From: Prevotella sp.
GTDB taxonomy: Bacteria > Bacteroidota > Bacteroidia > Bacteroidales > Bacteroidaceae
Assembly: GCA_017483185.1 (NCBI GenBank)
Contig: JAFULM010000049.1
Coordinates: forward strand, 1-64,000
Direction: 5' to 3'
Length of the DNA: 64,000 bases
Shown: piece after piece, positions 9,474 to 17,792 of the stretch
Layout of the letters: every line of letters starts with the position of its first letter
Numbering within the stretch: the stretch's first letter is position 1
The notes under the pieces: generated by a model
The model's input: the letters and a program-made list of their open reading frames with translations, nothing else
What the model was told of the DNA's origin: nothing
Database searches by the model: none
Made by a program: the position numbers and the translations under genes

Positions 9474-9518
9474 CATCGCATAACACAAACACATCATATA
9501 AATCAAAACCGAACGATT

Positions 9519-10556
9519 ATGAGTAAATTGATTAAGCCAGCATCCTATGACCGACTGCTCGACATGAAGCAGACCGAACAGGGCATCAAGCTGATTAAGG
9601 AGTTTTTTCAGCAAAATCTATCCACCGAACTGCGTCTGCGCCGCGTGACAGCCCCGCTGTTTGTCCTTCAGGGGCTCGGCATCAATGACGACCTCAACGG
9701 CGTCGAGCGTGCTGTGACGTTCCCGATCAAGGACCTCGGTGACGCCCGCGCGGAAGTCGTGCACTCGCTGGCCAAATGGAAGCGCCTGTCACTGGCCGAA
9801 TATGAAGTGGAGCCGGGCTATGGAATATATACCGATATGAATGCCATCCGCGCAGATGAGGAGCTGGACAATCTCCATTCGCTCTATGTCGACCAGTGGG
9901 ACTGGGAGGCCGTCATCACCGCCGGACAACGTTCCGTCGCCCATCTCAAGAGCGTCGTCGAACGCATCTACGCCGCCATACGCCGCACGGAGTATCTCAC
10001 CTGCGAGACCTATCCGCAACTGAGGCCGTTCCTTCCCGAAAAGATAACCTTCATCCACAGCGAGGAACTTCTCCGGATGTATCCCGACAAGACGCCCAAA
10101 GAGCGTGAAGACGAGATTTGCCGCAAATACGGCGCCGTATTTATAATAGGTATTGGCGGACGTCTGAGCGACGGAGAGAAGCACGACGGCCGCGCCCCCG
10201 ACTATGACGACTGGTCGACAGTGGCCGAAGACGGGCGCATGGGACTCAACGGTGACATTCTGATCTGGTATCCCGTGCTGGACCGCTCGTTCGAACTATC
10301 CTCTATGGGCATCCGCGTCGACGCCGCCGCGCTCACCCGCCAGCTCGCTCTCGAAGGCAAGGAGGACCGTGCCGGGCTATATTTCCACCGCAAACTGCTC
10401 GCCGGCGAACTGCCTCTCAGCATCGGAGGCGGTATCGGTCAGAGCCGTCTCTGCATGGTCCTGCTCCACAAAGCCCACATCGGAGAGATACAGGCCAGCA
10501 TCTGGCCCGAAGATATGCGACGCGAATGTATTGAGTTGGGCATGCCGCTGATCTGA
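9519..10556 (+). CDS. asnA: Aspartate-ammonia ligase (asparagine synthetase A)
   Basis: This is a cytoplasmic enzyme that makes asparagine from aspartate, ammonia and ATP. The 345-residue product matches AsnA (about 330 residues) throughout. Landmarks are LRRVTAPLFV, GINDDLNGVER, VHSLAKWKR, YTDMNAIRADE, VDQWDWE, EDGRMGLNGDI and, near the end, GGGIGQSRLCMVLL, which are class II aminoacyl-tRNA-synthetase-like motifs. I chose the ATG at 9519 (MSKLIKPASYDR) because it lies 45 bases behind a good promoter; the open frame extends upstream but overlaps the promoter. The gene stands alone and is followed by a hairpin. Confidence 0.96.
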   Translation: MSKLIKPASYDRLLDMKQTEQGIKLIKEFFQQNLSTELRLRRVTAPLFVLQGLGINDDLNGVERAVTFPIKDLGDARAEVVHSLAKWKRLSLAEYEVEPGYGIYTDMNAIRADEELDNLHSLYVDQWDWEAVITAGQRSVAHLKSVVERIYAAIRRTEYLTCETYPQLRPFLPEKITFIHSEELLRMYPDKTPKEREDEICRKYGAVFIIGIGGRLSDGEKHDGRAPDYDDWSTVAEDGRMGLNGDILIWYPVLDRSFELSSMGIRVDAAALTRQLALEGKEDRAGLYFHRKLLAGELPLSIGGGIGQSRLCMVLLHKAHIGEIQASIWPEDMRRECIELGMPLI

Positions 10557-10613
10557 CATATATCCTCCGGGCGTGTCACGACATGTCCGGAGAGACAGTG
10601 ACAAAGAGGTCGC

Positions 10614-10658
10614 ATGATGCTCGGTAGGGACACGTTTCCCCTGCCGGGCATCATTTTG
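10614..10658 (+). terminator. asnA terminator hairpin
   Basis: ATGATGCTCGGTAGGG pairs with CCCCTGCCGGGCATCAT across a short loop and is followed by TTTTGTT. It lies about 60 bases after the asnA stop. Confidence 0.65.
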
Positions 10659-10797
10659 TTATCTTGCAAGAAGCTCCGTCGGAAAGACGGCAGGTGCCGG
10701 TGTCTTATTATTTTCAAACATATTTTGTCACGATTTCTTCTTCTTTTTGATATAAATAGCTTAATTTTGTGCACAAAAGACCAATTATTGTCTGACT

Positions 10798-11652
10798 ATG
10801 AAAATGATTAATACGGTGATGCTCGGTGCTGTTGTCGGTGACATAGTCGGCTCGATATACGAGTTTGACAATGTGAAGAAGACAGATTTCGAGTTGTTCA
10901 CGAGCGCCAGCCGTTTTACAGATGATACAGTGATGACGCTTGCCGTGGCCCTTTGGCTGACGGTCGATGACAAACATTCGCCGGAAAAACTCGTCAACTG
11001 CATGCGGGGCTTGGGCCAACGCTATCCCAATGCCGGCTATGGAGGCAACTTCTTCCGCTGGCTTTACTGTAAGACGCCGCGCCCGTATGGCAGCTATGGC
11101 AACGGTTCGGGCATGCGCGTCAGCCCTGTCGGACTTTATGCCGTCACGTTGGAGGAGGCTCTGAAACTTGCCGAGACGACCGCACGTGTCACCCACGACC
11201 ATCCTGAGGGCATCAAGGGAGCCCAGGCGGTGGCCGCATGCATGTTCTTGTGTCGTGCCGGACACAGCAAAAAGGAGATTAAGGAGTATGTCGAGAAAAC
11301 CTTCGGGTATGATCTCGACAGGACGATAGACGCCATCCGGCCCGGCTACACCTATGATGTGTCGTGTCAGGGGAGTGTCCCCGAGGCCATCATAGCCTTT
11401 CTCGAAGGCGACTCTTTCGAGGAAGTGGTGCGTCTGGCCGTGTCCATCGGCGGCGATTCCGACACCATCGCCTGCATGGCCGGGGCGATAGCGTCGTGTC
11501 TGTACACCATCCCGTTGGACATCGCCGGCAGGTGTGACGATACGCTTACGGACGAACTGCGCGAGATAAAGGACGACTTCATGTATAAAGTGAGAGCCCG
11601 CAACAGCATTGTCGGGCACGTGATACGCTTTTTCCGTCGGGAAATGGGATGA
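10798..11652 (+). CDS. ADP-ribosylglycohydrolase family protein
   Basis: The 284-residue protein belongs to the DraG/ARH family, which removes ADP-ribose from proteins or small molecules with two magnesium ions. The family motifs are visible: GAVVGDIVGSIYEF at the start, FTDDTVMT (metal-binding aspartates) at about residue 41, HDHPEGIKGAQAVAA in the middle and GGDSDTIACMAGAIA near the end. The start could be 10798 or the second Met at 10804. TAATTTTG at 10762-10769 is a plausible -7 element. A strong terminator follows. No toxin or ADP-ribosyltransferase partner lies nearby, so the substrate is unknown. Confidence 0.92.
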   Translation: MKMINTVMLGAVVGDIVGSIYEFDNVKKTDFELFTSASRFTDDTVMTLAVALWLTVDDKHSPEKLVNCMRGLGQRYPNAGYGGNFFRWLYCKTPRPYGSYGNGSGMRVSPVGLYAVTLEEALKLAETTARVTHDHPEGIKGAQAVAACMFLCRAGHSKKEIKEYVEKTFGYDLDRTIDAIRPGYTYDVSCQGSVPEAIIAFLEGDSFEEVVRLAVSIGGDSDTIACMAGAIASCLYTIPLDIAGRCDDTLTDELREIKDDFMYKVRARNSIVGHVIRFFRREMG

Positions 11653-11700
11653 TGACGGTGTGCCATTCGTATGTTCATCATCCACTGACGGCAACGATAA

Positions 11701-11745
11701 AGGCGGGAAAGTATCTTCATTCGGATACTTTCCCGCCTTTTTTAT
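11701..11745 (+). terminator. Rho-independent terminator
   Basis: A perfect 15-base stem, AGGCGGGAAAGTATC (11701-11715) with its complement (11724-11738), is followed by a T run. It ends the ADP-ribosylglycohydrolase transcript and lies just before the convergent dnaX stop. Confidence 0.9.
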
Positions 11746-11786
11746 TTCTTTCTTACACCGGCCAGTATGAAGATTTGTTGTCCTCC

Positions 11787-13646
11787 TTACGCCAGTTCCA
11801 GGTCGAGCAGGGCGCGCAGTTTCTCCACAGAGGGGTTCTGGCGGCTCATCTCTTCAAACTGCTCGCGCCTCGTGAGGATTTTCGCTTGCTCATGGCGTTC
11901 GGCCAGACGCATGTTGAGTGTGATGTCGCTGTTGTGTAGATAGAGTCGCAGTGTGTTTACGATGCTGCCCTTGATGGTCTGCATCTGGTCGAACATGATT
12001 TGGTTTTCGACGACCACTTCGAGGCTTGGGAGAGTGGTGATGGTGGGATTCATGTTCTTCATTCGGGCGGCGATGCCGCTGAATTTTTGCGGCATGCGGT
12101 TGCACATCGACATCCATTGGAACTCCAGGTCGTGCTGGGTGAACTCGCGGTGCTCGTCTTTGGGGACACTGTTGGGGTCGTCGACGCCGAGTGTGCCCGG
12201 TATGATCTGCATCTTCTTCGGCTTCGCCATCTGCCGCAGGTTGTTCCATGAGTATCCCAAAGCGTTGCCGCGGGCCTTCAGTTGCGGCCGTGCTGTCGCC
12301 TGATATGACTGTGTGGCCGCTTGTGCGTGCTGTGTCGTAGCCGTCGGTTGTGCCGTCGACGCTACCGTCGGCTGTGTCTGTGAGGTTGATATGGTGGTCT
12401 TCACGGTGCTCTTGTGAGCATCGGCAGCAGATGCGACGGCGGCACCGGCGGCTACCTGCGGGGCCGCACTATGCTGATGCGCCTGTTGCATCAGGTTCTT
12501 GAACAGGGTTTTCAGTCTCTTGGGGCGGCGCCCCGCGGCAGGAGAGTCATCCGGTTGGGTGATCTGGGCGATCTCGATGAGCGTCAGTTCGACCAGCAGA
12601 CGCTTGTTGCTGCTCTGCCGGTAGTTGATGTCACACTGGTTCATCAGCCTCAGAGCCTGATAGAGGAAGCGTGTCTCGCATCGCCCGGCCTGTTCGCGGT
12701 AGCGTTTGCGGCGCTCCTCGCTGACCTCGAGGAGGGGCAGGGTGGCTTCATCTTTGGCCATGAGCACGTTGCGCACGTGTGAGGCCAGCCCACCGATGAG
12801 CAGTCCGCCGTCAAATCCCTTGCTGATGATGTCGTTCAGGAGGACCATGATCTCGCTCACCTTGTTGTCCACGGCGTAGTCTATGATGCGGAAGTAGTGG
12901 TCTGCGTCGAGCACGTTGAGATCCTCGATGACCTTCTGATAGGTGATGTTGCCCTGGCAGAAGCTGGCCGCCTGGTCGAATATGGACAAGGCGTCGCGCA
13001 TGCCTCCGTCGGCCTTTTCGGCTATGACGGCCAGTGCTTCCTCCTCGTAGGTGATGCCTTCGCTTTCGGCCACATGCTTGAGATGGTCGATTGTGCCGCG
13101 TACGGTCATCCGCTCGAAGTCATAGATCTGACAGCGTGAGAGGATGGTGGGCAAGATCTTGTGCTTCTCGGTGGTGGCCAAGACGAAGATGACGTGTGCC
13201 GGCGGTTCTTCGAGGGTTTTGAGGAAGGCGTTGAAGGCAGCCGTGGAGAGCATGTGGACCTCGTCGATGATGAAGACCTTGTAGCGTCCCACCTGCGGCG
13301 GTATGCGTGTCTGCTCCATCAGGGTCTTGATGTGTTCCACGGAGTTGTTGCTCGCCGCGTCCAGTTCGAAGATGTTGAACGACCGCTGTTCGTTGAATGA
13401 CCGACAGCTCTCGCACTCTCCGCAGGCGTCACCCTCTGCGGTCGGCGAGAGGCAGTTGATGGCTTTGGCGAAGATGCGGGCGCAAGTCGTCTTGCCCACG
13501 CCGCGCGGTCCGCAGAAGAGGTAGGCGTGAGCCAGTTTGCCGCTGCGCACGGCATTCTTCAGCGTGGTGGTCAGGGCACTTTGTCCCACCACCGTGTCGA
13601 ATGTGGTGGGGCGGTATTTGCGTGCCGAAACGATGTATTCTCCCAT
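11787..13646 (-). CDS. dnaX: DNA polymerase III subunit gamma/tau
   Basis: This is the AAA+ clamp-loader subunit of the replicase. The 619-residue protein starts at MGEYIVSARKYRP (13646). The longer open frame upstream is not conserved-looking. Walker A is GPRGVGKTTCAR (about residues 41-52). The zinc-binding cysteines are in C-x(8)-CGECESC, Walker B/DExH is FIIDEVHML, and sensor 1 is VLATTEKHK. The C-terminal third (after about residue 370) is a low-complexity Ala/Gln/Thr linker followed by a tau-like C-terminal domain. A -7 element TATCTTTG lies on the minus strand at 13729-13736. The gene converges with the ADP-ribosylglycohydrolase gene. Confidence 0.96.
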   Translation of the reverse strand: MGEYIVSARKYRPTTFDTVVGQSALTTTLKNAVRSGKLAHAYLFCGPRGVGKTTCARIFAKAINCLSPTAEGDACGECESCRSFNEQRSFNIFELDAASNNSVEHIKTLMEQTRIPPQVGRYKVFIIDEVHMLSTAAFNAFLKTLEEPPAHVIFVLATTEKHKILPTILSRCQIYDFERMTVRGTIDHLKHVAESEGITYEEEALAVIAEKADGGMRDALSIFDQAASFCQGNITYQKVIEDLNVLDADHYFRIIDYAVDNKVSEIMVLLNDIISKGFDGGLLIGGLASHVRNVLMAKDEATLPLLEVSEERRKRYREQAGRCETRFLYQALRLMNQCDINYRQSSNKRLLVELTLIEIAQITQPDDSPAAGRRPKRLKTLFKNLMQQAHQHSAAPQVAAGAAVASAADAHKSTVKTTISTSQTQPTVASTAQPTATTQHAQAATQSYQATARPQLKARGNALGYSWNNLRQMAKPKKMQIIPGTLGVDDPNSVPKDEHREFTQHDLEFQWMSMCNRMPQKFSGIAARMKNMNPTITTLPSLEVVVENQIMFDQMQTIKGSIVNTLRLYLHNSDITLNMRLAERHEQAKILTRREQFEEMSRQNPSVEKLRALLDLELA

Positions 13647-13720
13647 AGATTTTAATATCAGATGTGTCTTTGACGCCTCATCCCGTGCGTCTTTCCGAGG
13701 CTGTCGGGGTGGGGTGGTAA

Positions 13721-13736
13721 TATCTTTGCAAAGATA
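13721..13736. promoter_or_regulatory. Dyad of two opposed -7 elements
   Basis: TATCTTTGCAAAGATA is a perfect 16-base palindrome. Each half is a Bacteroidetes -7 box, one pointing at dnaX and one at the repeat region to the right. Only the dnaX direction has an obvious gene. No well-spaced -33 box was found for either direction. Confidence 0.5.
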
Positions 13737-13749
13737 ATGCAAACGAGTG

Positions 13750-13966
13750 CAGAGGATGTTGCATGACTCGCTTGGAAGTCTTTAAGTGGGGTATTCCCAC
13801 TCCCCTCCTTCTCAAGGATGGGTTAGGGGTGGTTTGTCTCAACCTGACGCCCAATGGAATGATTTTCAGCGAATTGTTTCCAACCACCCCTAACCCATCC
13901 TTGAGAAGGAGGGGAGTGAGAATACCCCACTTAAAGGCTTTCATGTGAGTTCTGCAATACCCTCAT
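13750..13966. repeat. Family C MITE-like inverted repeat, copy 1
   Basis: Arms of 55 bases with one mismatch lie at 13780-13834 and 13882-13936. They contain CTTTAAGTGGGGTATTC and TTAGGGGTGGTT. Imperfect pairing extends outward through TTGCA-x-ACTC. The 47-base centre is unrelated to the other copy at 34619-34838. No protein is encoded. Confidence 0.85.
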
Positions 13967-14278
13967 TGCCGAGTGCAGCTTATCTTCTGCAAAGATACGT
14001 ATATTTTCTGACAATAACGGCCCGGTCGGTGAATTAAATTGTCCTGCCGGCCGACAAAACGAGTCGGCGGAGGCTTGTCGCGTCGTAGCGGCAGATGCTC
14101 GCGGCTATGTGACGGAAGCGCCGGAAGGCCCGTGGGATAGTTGCGTGACGGCAACTAAATGACGGCCGAATGTTAAAATGTCCGCGTAATTCACAAAAAC
14201 ACGCCCTTCTCTCTCCTCAGAAAATGTGTCGTCGAACAACAATTCCGGCCGTTTTTTGTCGCAATTTCTTTGCCGCCG

Positions 14279-14529
14279 CGAGCCGTAAGGGCCTTATTGC
14301 ATCGCAACGAGCATGCCGTTGTCTTCCAACGGGCACGCCGCTGTGATGCAACGAGCGCCCCGTTGCAAAGCCGGGAGGCCCTTACGGCTCGGACGGAAAA
14401 ACATGATTCCGGAGCTGTTGCGTGTAAACCGTTGATAGTCAGTTGTTTCTGTTTTTATGCAAAAATACGCGATTTTTGTGGCATAATGCGGAATTTCGTG
14501 GTTGGATGCGAATTAACCATTGTTAAAGT
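14279..14529 (-). repeat. Family A composite palindrome, copy 2 (inverted)
   Basis: The same 15-base arms as copy 1 (CGAGCCGTAAGGGCC at 14279-14293, complement at 14377-14391) enclose hairpin units of the CAACG/CGTTG type. The leader box lies on the other side at 14512-14529 (ACTTTAAC-AATG-GTTAAT on the minus strand), again 121 bases from the palindrome. The whole element is therefore inverted relative to copy 1. Confidence 0.85.
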
Positions 14530-14805
14530 AAACTTTTTTACGAATACCGCTTTTCGCTCCTTAAGGCATGTCTGCGTGCGATATATATATAATATGTATA
14601 TATGTGTCGTCGCGGCGCACGACCGATAGGTTTAAAAAACTAAAAAACGAAGTCGCACTCAACGTTTTATGGTTCTAAATGCGTATCTTTGCATACGATA
14701 GGCTGCACTCGCCACGTGTTGATGAGTTCGCGAATGATATGCAAACATGTTCTCATCGCGTCCCGTTTGCGCTATCGCTGCAAAATACAAACAATCCGAA
14801 CTGCA

Positions 14806-15117
14806 ATGAATCGCTTCCGTACAGTGCTCAATGCCATACGCCGTTCGCGCGTGCTCAAATATTGCGTGGTCATCGTCGTAGCCGTCGTCATCGTCGGTTT
14901 CGTCGGCGAGAACAGTCTCTGGGCACACTACCGCAACAAGCAGAAAATAAGCGAGCTGGAGGAAGAGATCGACCGCTACCGCCAGCGTTATGAGAAAGAC
15001 CAGGAGCAGCTGCGCCGTCTCGACAAGGACCCGAAGGCCATCGAGAAGATAGCCCGGGAGCGCTATTTCATGAAAGAGGACGACGAAGACATCTTCGTGT
15101 TGAGCGACGACTTGTAG
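14806..15117 (+). CDS. Septum formation initiator family protein (FtsB/DivIC-like)
   Basis: This is a small bitopic inner-membrane protein of 103 residues. It has a basic N-terminus, one transmembrane helix (about residues 20-36, YCVVIVVAVVIVGFVG) and a coiled coil (KISELEEEIDRYRQRYEKD). A conserved C-terminal motif, DPKAIEKIARERYFMK, is typical of FtsB/DivIC proteins that bridge FtsL and FtsQ in the divisome. I chose the ATG at 14806 because the family begins just before the helix; the frame stays open upstream. The next gene starts 13 bases later, suggesting an operon. A -7 element lies at 14684-14691. Confidence 0.88.
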   Translation: MNRFRTVLNAIRRSRVLKYCVVIVVAVVIVGFVGENSLWAHYRNKQKISELEEEIDRYRQRYEKDQEQLRRLDKDPKAIEKIARERYFMKEDDEDIFVLSDDL

Positions 15118-15130
15118 ACGGAGCAACTAC

Positions 15131-15538
15131 GTGAGAATGAAACAACTGAACAGAATCGACAACGCCATATTTATCGCCGGAGCAGTGCTCATGGTTGTGG
15201 GCAGCGCGGCCAACATCTTCATGGCCACCTGGGCCCCCTACGTCTTTGCGACAGGCTCTCTCGCCTTTGTCCTCATGCAGCTCAAACAACGCTACGAAGG
15301 CCGCAACATCACCATCCAGCGTCTCCGTCACATCATGATAGTCAGCGACATGCTCTTTCTCGTCTCGGCCCTGCTGATGTTCGCCAACCAGCGCAACATC
15401 TTCGGTCTGGATGCGCTGACATACCTGAAGTACATACACAACAACTGGGTCGTCACCCTCCTCGTCGCCGCTATACTCCAACTCTACACTACCCACAGAA
15501 TAAGCAGCGAACTGGAGAAAGAGACTGAAAAAATGTGA
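15131..15538 (+). CDS. Conserved small membrane protein, four helices
   Basis: The 135-residue protein has four hydrophobic segments: roughly residues 11-30, 35-48, 68-85 and 105-120. Short basic loops separate them. A charged C-terminal tail (RISSELEKETEKM) should lie in the cytoplasm. I do not recognise a named family with known function. It directly follows the divisome gene (13-base gap) and is probably co-expressed with it. The start could be the second Met at 15137. Confidence 0.75.
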   Translation: MRMKQLNRIDNAIFIAGAVLMVVGSAANIFMATWAPYVFATGSLAFVLMQLKQRYEGRNITIQRLRHIMIVSDMLFLVSALLMFANQRNIFGLDALTYLKYIHNNWVVTLLVAAILQLYTTHRISSELEKETEKM

Positions 15539-15638
15539 AAGTAGGGCCGGATGTTTTAAATAGCATGAATTTTTTTCCGTACTTCGATATATCATTGTAC
15601 TTTTGTCGTACAAAAGAAATGAAAAGAAATCGTACTAT

Positions 15639-16436
15639 ATGAATAAAATGCTCTTTTTGTTTGCCGTAGTAGCCGTGCTCACCTCGTCGTGCGCCAACTC
15701 CTACAGCGTGACCGGCTCGTCGTCCGTCTCGTCTCTTGACGGCAGCAAGCTCTATCTGAAGGCTGTCAAGAACAACGAATTGAAGACCATCGACTCGTGT
15801 GATGTCGTTCACGGGCAGTTCGAATTCAGCGGAGCACTCGACACCGTGCGCATGGTGAGCCTCTATATGGACGACGAGAGCATAATGCCGATAGTCCTTG
15901 AGAAAGGCGATATCACCATCAATATTGACAACGCCAGCCAAAACGTCAGCGGAACACCGTTGAACGACCTCTTGTACGAATTCATCTCACAGCACAACCG
16001 GCTCGACAACCAGATGAGCGAACTGTCGCACAAGCAGAGCCGGATGATGCTCGACGGCATCGACGAGAACCTCATCAACGAACAGTTGGCCGCCGAAGCG
16101 GCACGCATAACGAAGACAGAGGATAGCCTCGTGACATCGTTTATCGTGGAAAACTTTGACAATGTGCTCGGCCCGGGCGTATTCATGATGGTCACCAGCC
16201 GCTTCAAGTATCCCATACTGACGCCACAGATAGAGCACATCATGAGCAAGGCGACGGACAAGTTCAAGAACAATCCATACGTAAAGGACTACTATCAGAC
16301 AGCCACCGAAAACGAGGCGCGCATGCAGGGACTTGACCCGTCGGACATCAGTGGGATGACCGGACAGCCACAACAGCCCGCCGCCGAAACGGAACCGGCC
16401 GCAGCGGTAGATACGACGGTTGCGGAAAGGCCTTGA
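15639..16436 (+). CDS. DUF4369-like lipoprotein
   Basis: The 265-residue protein has a lipoprotein signal with lipobox LTSSC (Cys at about residue 19), so it should be anchored in the periplasm or outer membrane. Residues 35-115 match the DUF4369 pattern (KLYLKAV...IDSCDVVHGQFEFSG...LEKGDITINID), a domain that often precedes thioredoxin-like domains. Here no thioredoxin CxxC follows; the rest is helical. The last 40 residues are Ala/Pro/Glu-rich. The ATG at 15639 is chosen over the upstream frame because the signal starts there. A -7 element TACTTTTG is at 15598-15605. Confidence 0.8.
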   Translation: MNKMLFLFAVVAVLTSSCANSYSVTGSSSVSSLDGSKLYLKAVKNNELKTIDSCDVVHGQFEFSGALDTVRMVSLYMDDESIMPIVLEKGDITINIDNASQNVSGTPLNDLLYEFISQHNRLDNQMSELSHKQSRMMLDGIDENLINEQLAAEAARITKTEDSLVTSFIVENFDNVLGPGVFMMVTSRFKYPILTPQIEHIMSKATDKFKNNPYVKDYYQTATENEARMQGLDPSDISGMTGQPQQPAAETEPAAAVDTTVAERP

Positions 16437-16457
16437 CAGCCAACCGATAGAGAAACA

Positions 16458-17783
16458 ATGAAAACACTGATAACAAATGCCGTCATTGTCAATGAGGGCC
16501 GTCGATACGACGGTTCGATAGTCATTGAGGACGGACGTATAGCAGAGATAACGGAAACAACGATACAGCCCGACCCATCTGTCAGCGAAACGATAGATGC
16601 GTCGGGCTGTCTGGTTTTGCCCGGAGTGATAGACAGCCATGTCCATTTCCGCGAACCGGGACTGACGGACAAGGCCGACATCGCCTCCGAGAGCCGTGCG
16701 GCGGCGGCAGGAGGTGTGACAACCTACTTTGACATGCCCAACACCGTGCCGCAGACGACGGCACCGGAGGCGCTTGAGGAGAAGTTTCGGCTGGCTGCGG
16801 AGAAGAGCCGGATCAACTACTCGTTCTTCTTCGGAGCCACCAACGACAATCTTCCGCTCATCGACCGTCTCGACGCTGGCCGCATACCGGGTGTCAAACT
16901 CTTCATGGGCTCGTCCACGGGCAACATGCTCGTCGACCGTCGGGAGGCTCTGGAGCGCATCTTCAGCACGGTGAAGATGCCCGTCATGGCCCATTGTGAG
17001 GACACGTCGATCATCAATCGCAACATGGAGGAGGCCCGACGGTCCGATCCGCGCTTTCCCGACGTCTCCCTGCATCCGCTCATCCGTTCGGCAGAGGCAT
17101 GCTATGAAAGCACGTCGCTGGCCGTTTCGCTGGCCCGTCGATACGGTACGCGGCTCCATGTGGCCCATCTGACGACGGCGCGCGAGCTGGAGCTGTTCGC
17201 TCCCGGCGACCCTCAGATCACGGCAGAGGCTACCGTCGGTCATCTGTTTTTCACCGACGAAGACTACGCCCGCTTGGGTTCGCGCATCAAGGTCAATCCA
17301 GCCGTAAAGACACGGAACGACCGTGACGCCTTGCGCCGGGCTCTTCTTGACGGCCGTATCACCACAATCGGAACGGACCATGCACCCCATCTTCCCGAAC
17401 AGAAGCAGGGCGGATGTGACAAGGCGGCCTCAGGCATGCCGATGATACAGTTTTCGCTCGTCACGATGCTGGAGTTGGTGGACGACGGAGTGCTGCCCGT
17501 TGAGCGCATGGTGGAGTTGATGTGTCATGCTCCGGCACGCCTGTTCGGAGTCCGCGACCGCGGTTTCCTGCAGCCGGGATGCTGGGCCGACATCGTCATC
17601 GTCAGTCCGAAGCAACCTTGGACGGTGACACCCGACGCAATCCGGAGCCGCTGCGGCTGGAGTCCGATGGAGGGACACCGCTACCGTTGGCGCGTGGAGA
17701 GGACGTTGTGCAACGGCCACACCGTCTATGACGGACGTTCGGTTGACGACAACTATCGCGGAATGGCGGTGCTGTTCGCTTGA
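16458..17783 (+). CDS. pyrC: Dihydroorotase
   Basis: This is a zinc amidohydrolase that cyclises carbamoyl-aspartate to dihydroorotate in pyrimidine synthesis. The 441-residue protein has the class I layout. The metal-binding HxH lies in DSHVHFREPG, followed by AGGVTTYFDMPNT, VMAHCED, LHVAHLTT and the catalytic Asp in GTDHAPH. Length and motifs fit a class I dihydroorotase; allantoinase or hydantoinase is less likely because of the FREPG signature. The gene follows the lipoprotein gene by 21 bases and probably belongs to the same operon. Confidence 0.93.
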   Translation: MKTLITNAVIVNEGRRYDGSIVIEDGRIAEITETTIQPDPSVSETIDASGCLVLPGVIDSHVHFREPGLTDKADIASESRAAAAGGVTTYFDMPNTVPQTTAPEALEEKFRLAAEKSRINYSFFFGATNDNLPLIDRLDAGRIPGVKLFMGSSTGNMLVDRREALERIFSTVKMPVMAHCEDTSIINRNMEEARRSDPRFPDVSLHPLIRSAEACYESTSLAVSLARRYGTRLHVAHLTTARELELFAPGDPQITAEATVGHLFFTDEDYARLGSRIKVNPAVKTRNDRDALRRALLDGRITTIGTDHAPHLPEQKQGGCDKAASGMPMIQFSLVTMLELVDDGVLPVERMVELMCHAPARLFGVRDRGFLQPGCWADIVIVSPKQPWTVTPDAIRSRCGWSPMEGHRYRWRVERTLCNGHTVYDGRSVDDNYRGMAVLFA

Positions 17784-17792
17784 TTCGGAATA

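Larger units (their letters stand above)
8715..9518. other. Gene-free interval with promoters and a family A repeat
   Basis: These 800 bases hold the promoter of the leftward secreted-protein gene (8841-8872), the first family A composite repeat with its leader box (8968-9218), an AT-rich stretch with a second TTAACGGACGTTAAC dyad at 9256-9270, and the asnA promoter (9444-9473). Short ORFs within the repeat have no codon-like character. Confidence 0.7.
13647..14805. other. Gene-free interval with two repeat elements
   Basis: These 1160 bases hold a dyad of overlapping -7 elements (13721-13736), the family C MITE-like element (about 13750-13966), the inverted family A copy 2 (14279-14529) and a -7 element TATCTTTG (14684-14691) for the divisome operon. 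The remaining sequence is AT-rich and shows no gene. Confidence 0.65.

Noticed and set aside
10714..11694. 326-residue open frame opposite the ADP-ribosylglycohydrolase
   Set aside because: Antisense shadow; the plus-strand gene has all family motifs, promoter element and terminator.
15987..17390. 467-residue open frame opposite pyrC
   Set aside because: Antisense to a well-supported dihydroorotase; no recognisable motif.
16458..17783. Allantoinase or hydantoinase instead of dihydroorotase
   Set aside because: The HFREPG signature and the length favour class I dihydroorotase, and no purine-degradation genes lie nearby.
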